The translations under genes were made by a program, and so were the position numbers. From the NCBI RefSeq assembly GCF_038561935.1, contig NZ_CP102770.1, forward strand, positions 6,634,001 through 6,698,000: 64,000 nt of DNA. Reading direction: 5' to 3'. Positions 58,375-64,000 of this stretch are shown one piece after another (position 1 is the stretch's first letter; each line of letters opens with the position of its first letter). Under the pieces are notes generated by a model, which ran no database searches, was not told the origin of the DNA, and was given only the letters and a program-made list of their open reading frames with translations. This DNA comes from Myxococcus stipitatus (GTDB lineage: Bacteria; Myxococcota; Myxococcia; Myxococcales; Myxococcaceae).

Positions 58375-61300
58375 ATGCGTTGCGTCGACGAGACCGTCTT
58401 CATGAAGTTGTTGCTGGGCGAGCTGCCTCCCGAGGAGCGCGCCGGCGTGGATGCCCACCTCGACACATGCACCTCGTGCCGGATGCTCGTGGCCGACGGG
58501 CTGCGCGCGCAGAGCCCGGACTCCGACCGGAGCCTCTCCACCACCGAGCCCGCGCCCGCCGCCCTCCGGCGCGAGGACGCGGCCCTGGAGAAGGGCACCG
58601 CGGTGGGCCGCTACCTCGTCCTCGAGGTGCTGGGCGCGGGGGCCATGGGCGTCGTGTATGGCGCGTACGACCCGGAGCTGGACCGACGCGTCGCCCTCAA
58701 GCTGCTGCGCACCGGCGCCCTGGGACTGGACTCGGACAAGGAGCGTGCGCACCTGCTGCGCGAGGCGCAGGCCATGGCCCGCGTCTCCCATCCCAACGTC
58801 GTCGCCGTGTACGACGTGGGCACCTTCGGCGAGCACGTCTTCCTGGCCATGGAGCGCCTGGAGACGCAGACGCTGAACGAGTGGCTGAAGGCGGAGCCCC
58901 GGCCCTGGCGAAAGGTGCTGGAGCTCTTCCTCGACGCGGGCCGGGGACTCGAAGCCGCGCACGCCGCGGGCGTCATCCACGGCGACTTCAAGCCCGCCAA
59001 CCTCCTGGTGGGCAGCAACGGCGGGGTCCACGTCACCGACTTCGGACTCGCGCGGCTGGGCACCCCCACCGCGCCGGAGGGCGCGCCGCTCACGCAGGAG
59101 GACGCATCCCGCCCCAAGGTGGTGGAGCGCTCGCTCACGGGCGGCACGCCGGCGTACATGGCCCCCGAGCAGCTGCTGGGCCAGACCCGGGCGAGCGCCG
59201 CGGGGGACCAGTTCTCCTTCTGCGTCGCGCTGCATGAAGCGCTCTATGGCGCGCGCCCCTTCGAGGGCGCCACGCTGGCGGAGCTGGCCTCGCTCGCATC
59301 CTCGGGCCAGGTGCGGCCCGCGCCCACGGGCAGCCGCGTCCCGCCCTGGGTGCGCCGCGTGCTGCTGCGGGGCCTCTCCCGTCGTCCCGAGGACCGCTAC
59401 CCGAGCATCTCCGCCCTGCTCGACGCGCTCCAGAAGGACCCCGCCATCCGCTGGAAGCGCGGCCTCCAGCTCGCCAGCGCCGTGGCGGTGCTGGCCGCGG
59501 CGGTGGGAGTGACGCACGCGGTGCACACCCGCGGTGCCCGGGCCTGCGCCACCGCCTCCGAGGAGATGATGGCCGTCTGGGGCCCGAGCCAACACGCCGC
59601 CATCGCGACCGCGTTCGCCGCCACGGGCCGCCCCTACGCCCTCTCGGCCTGGGAGCGCGTGCGACGAGACCTGGACGCCTACACCGCGGCCTGGACGACC
59701 ACGCGCATCACCGCGTGCGAGGCCACGCGCGTCCGGGGCAACCAGCCGGAGGAGGTGATGGCGTGGCGCATGCGGTGCCTCGACAACCGGCTCGCGGATG
59801 TCTCCGCGCTCACCCGCTTGTTGACCCAGGCGGACCCTCGGATGGTGGACGAGGCGCACCGCGCCGTGAAGGGACTGCCACCCCTCTCGGGCTGCTCGGA
59901 GGCCCTGGCGCCGGGTGGGTCCTCGCTGCCGGAGGGCCCCGAGGAGCGGGAGCAACATGCCGCGCTCCGGGCCACGCTCGCGCGAGGCCGCGCGCTCCTG
60001 GCCACGGGACGCTACGCGGAAGGCGTCACGTTGGTGGAGCCCACGGTCAAGGCCTCGAAGCGGACCGGCAACCGGCACGACAGCGCTGAAATCTCGCTGC
60101 TGCTGGGCGAGCTGCGCGAGGGCGCCGGCAACTGGCGCGGCGCGGAGGAGTCCCTCTTCGATGCACTCAACGCCGCGGAGGCCACCCGGCAGGACGCCAT
60201 CGCGGCCCGGGCCTGGACGCTGCTGGTGCGCGTGTCGTGCATCGGCCTGGATGAGTACGACCTGGCCTCCCGCTGGAAGGAGCGCGCCTCGGCCGCCCTC
60301 GAACGGCTGGGGGGCGGCAACGAGCTGGCCCGCGTCCACCTCCTCACCTACAGCGGAACCCTGCTGCGAAAGCAACGGCGATACGAAGAGGCCGTGGCCA
60401 TCCAGACCCAGGCGCTGGAGATCGCCGAGACCACCTTCGGCCCGGACAGCCTGGAGGTCGCGGACGTCCTGCTGGAGCTGGGAACCACCCAGTGGATCCA
60501 CCCGCGACTGGCGGAGGCCCGCGCCCACCTGGAGCGCGCCGCCGCCATCACCGAGCAGGCGCTCGGCGCCGAGCATCCCGAGGTGGCGCGCGTGCGGCTG
60601 GCCATGGTCCCCGTGCTCAGGGACCTGGAGGACCTGGCGCTGGGGGAGAAGCTGGCCCGCGAGGCGTTGGGGGTCTTCGAGCGCACGCTGGGCCCGGAGC
60701 ATCCCCGCGTCTATGACGCGCTCAACGACCTCGCCTCCACCCTCCTGATGGAGTCGCGCCTGGACGAAGCCCTCCCCATCTACGAGCGAGCGCTCGCCGT
60801 GGTCGCGAAGACGGACGGGCCGGAGAGCATGGGCGCCGCCGTCATCCACGCCAACATGGGCGTGCTCTTCTTCACGAAGGGGAAGTACGACCTCGCGATG
60901 GAGCGCTTCAAGCGCAGCCTCGCCATCCGCGAGAAGACACAAGGCAACTGGAGCGCGAGCCTGGTGAGCCCGCTGCGCCTCATCGGCCGCATCCTGACGA
61001 TGAAGGGACTCCACGAGGAGGCCCTGCCCTATGCGCAGCGGGCCGTGGACGTCCAGCTCGCGCAGCCCACGGATGTGGAGGGACAGTGGATGCTGGCCCT
61101 CCGGGACCTGGGCGCCAACCTCCTCAAGCTGAACCGCCCCGTGGACGCCCTCGTGCCGCTGGAGCGCGCCGTCGCCGGATGGGACAAGGCCCAGCCGGGC
61201 CCGGGGCACCTGGCGGAGGTGAAGCTCCTGCTCTCCAAGGCCCTCTGGCAGTCCGGCAGGGACCGCAAGCGGGCCCTGCTTCTCGCCGAGGAGGCGAGGA

Positions 61301-61383
61301 CGCTGGCGCTGGAGGCGGACCCCACGAAGAAGGTGCTCCCCCAGGTCAACGCGTGGCTGGAGGAGCTCCGCGAGACGCGCTGA
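58375..61383 (+). CDS. Ser/Thr protein kinase with N-terminal zinc-finger and C-terminal TPRs
   Basis: 1,002 residues. Residues 1-40 resemble an anti-sigma zinc finger (His28, Cys32, Cys35 in HLDTCTSC). Kinase domain about 80-345: GAGAMGVVYGA, Lys109, HGDFKPANLL (Asp204; HGD instead of HRD), DFG (222-224), APEQLLG. A transmembrane helix follows near 362-380 (LASAVAVLAAAVGVTHAV). The remaining 600 residues are TPR repeats of the kinesin-light-chain/NB-ARC-associated type (YEEAVAIQTQALEIAETTFG, LDEALPIYERALAVV). Kinase-TPR receptors of this layout are typical of Myxococcus. Ligand and substrates unknown. Confidence 0.9.
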   Translation: MRCVDETVFMKLLLGELPPEERAGVDAHLDTCTSCRMLVADGLRAQSPDSDRSLSTTEPAPAALRREDAALEKGTAVGRYLVLEVLGAGAMGVVYGAYDPELDRRVALKLLRTGALGLDSDKERAHLLREAQAMARVSHPNVVAVYDVGTFGEHVFLAMERLETQTLNEWLKAEPRPWRKVLELFLDAGRGLEAAHAAGVIHGDFKPANLLVGSNGGVHVTDFGLARLGTPTAPEGAPLTQEDASRPKVVERSLTGGTPAYMAPEQLLGQTRASAAGDQFSFCVALHEALYGARPFEGATLAELASLASSGQVRPAPTGSRVPPWVRRVLLRGLSRRPEDRYPSISALLDALQKDPAIRWKRGLQLASAVAVLAAAVGVTHAVHTRGARACATASEEMMAVWGPSQHAAIATAFAATGRPYALSAWERVRRDLDAYTAAWTTTRITACEATRVRGNQPEEVMAWRMRCLDNRLADVSALTRLLTQADPRMVDEAHRAVKGLPPLSGCSEALAPGGSSLPEGPEEREQHAALRATLARGRALLATGRYAEGVTLVEPTVKASKRTGNRHDSAEISLLLGELREGAGNWRGAEESLFDALNAAEATRQDAIAARAWTLLVRVSCIGLDEYDLASRWKERASAALERLGGGNELARVHLLTYSGTLLRKQRRYEEAVAIQTQALEIAETTFGPDSLEVADVLLELGTTQWIHPRLAEARAHLERAAAITEQALGAEHPEVARVRLAMVPVLRDLEDLALGEKLAREALGVFERTLGPEHPRVYDALNDLASTLLMESRLDEALPIYERALAVVAKTDGPESMGAAVIHANMGVLFFTKGKYDLAMERFKRSLAIREKTQGNWSASLVSPLRLIGRILTMKGLHEEALPYAQRAVDVQLAQPTDVEGQWMLALRDLGANLLKLNRPVDALVPLERAVAGWDKAQPGPGHLAEVKLLLSKALWQSGRDRKRALLLAEEARTLALEADPTKKVLPQVNAWLEELRETR

Positions 61384-61395
61384 CGACGCGGCGGC

Positions 61396-62910
61396 TCAGC
61401 GGGCCGCGGGCGACGCCTGACGCTCGGCCGGGCGTCCGCGCTTGCCCGACTCCCACTCGTCCCAGACGTTGAACGAGCGCATCTGCGCGGGAAGGTCCGT
61501 CGCCTTCATGAGCGCCTCCACCTCCGCGCGGCTCTGACGCGGCAGCCGCTCCTCCTGCGTCGCGAAGCCCCACGCCAGCGCCCCCACCACCGCGGCGTTG
61601 GTGCGCAGCGTGCGCGCGTCGCACTGCTCGAACTCGTCCGAGCGCGAGTGGTAGTTGGGCCCGTACGTGGCGGACTCCTGGTTGGCGATGAGGTTCGCCA
61701 CGCCGCTCAGCATGAAGTCCAGGTTGTCGGTGCCCACCACCGGCACGTCCACCTGCGTGAAGGGCCCCAGTCCCGCCACGGGCGCGAGCACCCGGTCCAC
61801 CAGCGGCACCAGCGGAGGACGGCCGTTGGTGAAGAAGCCGTTGATGCGTCCGCAGCCGATGTCCACGGACAGCGCCATGACGTGCCCGTCCAGCTCCGCC
61901 ACGTGCGAGCGCACATAGCCCGCGGAGCCGTACATGCCCTGCTCCTCGCCGTTCCACAGCGCGAAGCGGATGGTGCGCGCGGGCTTCATCCCCAGCCGTT
62001 GCATCTGCCTGGCCAGGTCGATGAGCATCGCCACGTTGGCGCCATTGTCCAGCGCGCCGCCGCCCAGGTCCCAGCTGTCCAGGTGCGCGCCCAGCACCAC
62101 GACCTCTTCCGGCCGCGTGGCGCCGCGAATCTCGCCGATGACGTTGCGCGACTCGTAGGGCCCGCCCGTCTTCAAGTCCAAGGCGGCGTTGAGCGTCAGG
62201 CCCGTGCCCGCGCGCAAGAGCCGCATCGCGCGCTTCGCCGCGTCGCGCTCCATCACCATCATCGGCCGGGTGTTCTTCGGGCCCGAGGACACGTTGTGCC
62301 GGTAGAGGTGATTGCCAGGGCGGCTGCCCATGTAGACCAGGCCCGCGGCGCCGGAGGCCACCGCGCGCGCCTCGATGCCCACCGCTTCGCCGTACTCGCG
62401 GAAGAGGTCATCCACGTTCTGCAGCTCGTCCGTCTCCACCAGGACGAACGCGCCCTGGGCCTTCGCGCCCACGCGCGTGAAGTCCGCCTCCGTGCCCCGG
62501 CCGACGTCGACGAGCGGCGCGCTGAGTCCGCCCTTGGGCGTCGCGGTGGAGAAGGGCATGGCGGCGATGCGCGGCGCGAAGCGCACCCCACGGCCCTGCA
62601 CCGTCGCGCTGGCGCTCTGCTCCAGCCAGAGGGCGGGCATCTGAAAGGGCTCGGACGTCGCCGTCACGCCCGCCTTGCGGAAGCGCTCCAGGGCCCACTC
62701 CACCGAGCGGCGGTTGGACTCCGAGCCCGTGGCCCGTCCGCCCACCTCGTCCACCAGGGAGCGGAGGTCCTCCAGCATGGGCGTGGGCCCCAGCATCGCC
62801 CCGGTCAACAGCATCACCTCCCGCTCACGGGCGGAAGGCGTGGACCCGGCGGCCTCCACCGTCGGGGAGAACACCAGACCTCCACACAGCAACGCGGCGC
62901 TCCATTTCAT
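61396..62910 (-). CDS. exported M28-family metallopeptidase
   Basis: 504 residues: signal peptide (SAALLCGGLVFSPTVEA), a protease-associated-like domain (GGLSAPLVDVGRGTEADFTRV), then the zinc aminopeptidase core: GAHLDSWDLGGGALDNGAN (His and Asp ligands), NGEEQGMYGSAG (catalytic Glu and Glu ligand), SVDIGCG and YHSRSDEFEQ (His ligand). Probably an extracytoplasmic aminopeptidase or carboxypeptidase Q type, fitting a predatory, protein-eating lifestyle. Starts at ATG 62910; no partner gene. Confidence 0.9.
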   Translation of the reverse strand: MKWSAALLCGGLVFSPTVEAAGSTPSAREREVMLLTGAMLGPTPMLEDLRSLVDEVGGRATGSESNRRSVEWALERFRKAGVTATSEPFQMPALWLEQSASATVQGRGVRFAPRIAAMPFSTATPKGGLSAPLVDVGRGTEADFTRVGAKAQGAFVLVETDELQNVDDLFREYGEAVGIEARAVASGAAGLVYMGSRPGNHLYRHNVSSGPKNTRPMMVMERDAAKRAMRLLRAGTGLTLNAALDLKTGGPYESRNVIGEIRGATRPEEVVVLGAHLDSWDLGGGALDNGANVAMLIDLARQMQRLGMKPARTIRFALWNGEEQGMYGSAGYVRSHVAELDGHVMALSVDIGCGRINGFFTNGRPPLVPLVDRVLAPVAGLGPFTQVDVPVVGTDNLDFMLSGVANLIANQESATYGPNYHSRSDEFEQCDARTLRTNAAVVGALAWGFATQEERLPRQSRAEVEALMKATDLPAQMRSFNVWDEWESGKRGRPAERQASPAAR

Positions 62911-62989
62911 GCCGCCACGTTCCCAATCCCGCACGGAGACTTCAAGCCGCGCGGCGCCATGTGCCCCCCCCGAGCCGAGGGTGGGAATC

Positions 62990-64000
62990 TCAGACGGCGA
63001 GCGACTGGATGATCGGCAAGTCGCGGACGCGAGTGCCCGTGAGCGCGAAGAGCGCGTTGGCGATGGCGGGAGCCACGGGGGGGACACCCGGCTCGCCCAC
63101 GCCACCCGATGGGGACTCGCTCTGGATGATGTCCACGTGGATGGCCCGAGGCGCCTCCGCGACACGCACCAGCCGGAAGTCGCGGAAGTTCGACTGCTGC
63201 GTCGCGCCGCCCTTCATCGTGATGGAGCCATACAGCGCCAGGCTCATCCCGAAGATGACCGAGCCCTCCATCTGCGAGCGGACCCGGTCCGGATTGACGA
63301 CCAGCCCCGCGTCCACCACCACCCACGCCTCGTCCACGCGCGCCTTGCCCGCGTCGTCCTTCTTCACGGACACCACCACGCCCACGTACGTCAGGAAGCT
63401 GCGGTGCGCGGCGAGCCCCAGCGTGCGGCCGTTCTTCGCGCGCTCGCTCCAGCCCGACAGCTCCGTCACCCGCTCGATGACCCGGCGCAGCCGCCCCGCG
63501 TCGACGGGATACTCCTCCAGCGACCCGCCGTAGTTGGGCAGCGCGGAGACGCCCAGCTCCGCCAGCGAGGCGTGGCGCGGGGGGCCAATCACCTCCAGCA
63601 GGTTGTCGCGGGGGTCCAGCCCTCGCGCATGGGCCAGCTCGTCCATGAACGAGCCCAGCGCGAACGCGTGGAAGATGTTGTTCACCGAGCGCAGCCAGCC
63701 GATGCGCACCTTCGCCAGCGCCTGCCCCATCTCCGCGCGCACGTTGGGGATGGCGAGCGGCAGGTCCAACACGCCCTGGTTCAGGTCCCTCGCCCCGGGC
63801 CCCGTCACGTCGTTCGAGAACGTGGAGCGGATGGCGGGGAAGGACGTGCGGTGCAGCCACGCCGTCGGCTTGCCGGAGGCATCGAGCCCCGCGCTGAGCC
63901 GCTGGGCGCTGGCCGAGTGGTAGTAGTCGTGGCGCAGGTCATCCTCGCGCGTCCACTGCACGCGCACCGGCACACCCGCCGCCTTCGCGAGGAAGACCGC
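62990..64000 (-). CDS. aldehyde oxidase/xanthine dehydrogenase-family molybdenum-binding subunit, C-terminal part
   Basis: The last 337 codons of a gene that begins beyond the window. VRVQWTREDDLRHDYYHSAS, FHAFALGSFMDELAHARGLDP, DAGLVVNPDRVRSQMEGSVIFG and GVGEPGVPPVAPAIANAL (with the catalytic Glu) match the large subunit of isoquinoline 1-oxidoreductase-like enzymes. These use a molybdenum cofactor to hydroxylate heterocycles or aldehydes; a 2Fe-2S subunit gene is expected next to it, outside the window. Substrate cannot be told. Confidence 0.88.
   Translation of the reverse strand, partial: AVFLAKAAGVPVRVQWTREDDLRHDYYHSASAQRLSAGLDASGKPTAWLHRTSFPAIRSTFSNDVTGPGARDLNQGVLDLPLAIPNVRAEMGQALAKVRIGWLRSVNNIFHAFALGSFMDELAHARGLDPRDNLLEVIGPPRHASLAELGVSALPNYGGSLEEYPVDAGRLRRVIERVTELSGWSERAKNGRTLGLAAHRSFLTYVGVVVSVKKDDAGKARVDEAWVVVDAGLVVNPDRVRSQMEGSVIFGMSLALYGSITMKGGATQQSNFRDFRLVRVAEAPRAIHVDIIQSESPSGGVGEPGVPPVAPAIANALFALTGTRVRDLPIIQSLAV

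Noticed and set aside
58159..61209. Minus-strand open frame of over 1,000 codons opposite the kinase, in frame with the beta-lactamase-like gene
   Set aside because: The upper part is low-complexity Arg/Gly/His/Leu typical of the antisense of GC-biased codons; real homology begins only at ATG 58158, which has its own ribosome site.

Overview
The window is about 64 kb of very GC-rich DNA (roughly 70% by eye) with extreme third-position G/C bias. This bias also produces long false open frames opposite real genes. Gene content points to a myxobacterium of the Myxococcus/Corallococcus type: a large Ser/Thr kinase with TPRs, many two-component proteins, sigma-54 activator machinery, class II HMG-CoA reductase and many small lipoproteins. 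This is inferred from content, not from a search. The window begins inside fabF and ends inside a molybdenum hydroxylase subunit. No insertion sequence, prophage or CRISPR array was seen.

Layout. 1-5,004: fatty-acid/phospholipid cluster fabF-acpP-fabG-fabD-(vestigial fabH)-plsX on the minus strand, with rpmF turned to the plus strand and a DUF177 gene facing it. 5,169-10,261: TPR protein and lipoprotein, a PhoB/PhoR-like pair, a metallophosphoesterase and a SixA-type phosphatase. 10,265-18,641: DUF1634-TauE, then a module of mvaA, histidine kinase, NtrC-type regulator, SulP transporter and carbonic anhydrase. A consensus sigma-54 promoter with paired upstream repeats lies in front of sulP. 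18,856-28,834: small secreted protein, PhoB-like regulator, phosphate porin, PstSCAB-PhoU, a GT21 glycosyltransferase, a metallophosphoesterase and a lone receiver protein; PhoB-box-like sites precede three of these units. 28,886-37,689: CNNM/CBS protein, an OMF-RND-adaptor efflux operon, and an ECF sigma / Cys-rich membrane protein / YHS-like lipoprotein operon. 37,994-40,533: small proteins, tRNA-Arg(CCG), a ribosome hibernation factor and a TlpA-like thioredoxin.

40,594-47,863 is a sulfur module: sulfate ABC operon (porin, binding protein, CysT, CysW, CysA) preceded by a 25-codon leader ORF with four consecutive cysteine codons and a terminator-like hairpin. The layout is that of transcription attenuation. 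A class V aminotransferase (cysteine-desulfurase-like) lies just upstream on the same strand. 47,934-57,052 holds three tightly packed genes for unusual Clp-type double-AAA+ ATPases, each with its own N-terminal domain. The first also carries a peptide-chain-release-factor-like C-terminal region without the catalytic GGQ. This is the best candidate for an undescribed system. 57,055-64,000: beta-lactamase-fold hydrolase, zinc-finger/kinase/TPR protein, M28 peptidase and the partial molybdenum hydroxylase.

Several gene sets appear to work together. The Pho genes couple phosphate sensing, uptake and possibly membrane-lipid replacement. The kinase/NtrC pair probably drives sulP-carbonic anhydrase. 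The cysteine leader would tie sulfate uptake to charged cysteinyl-tRNA.
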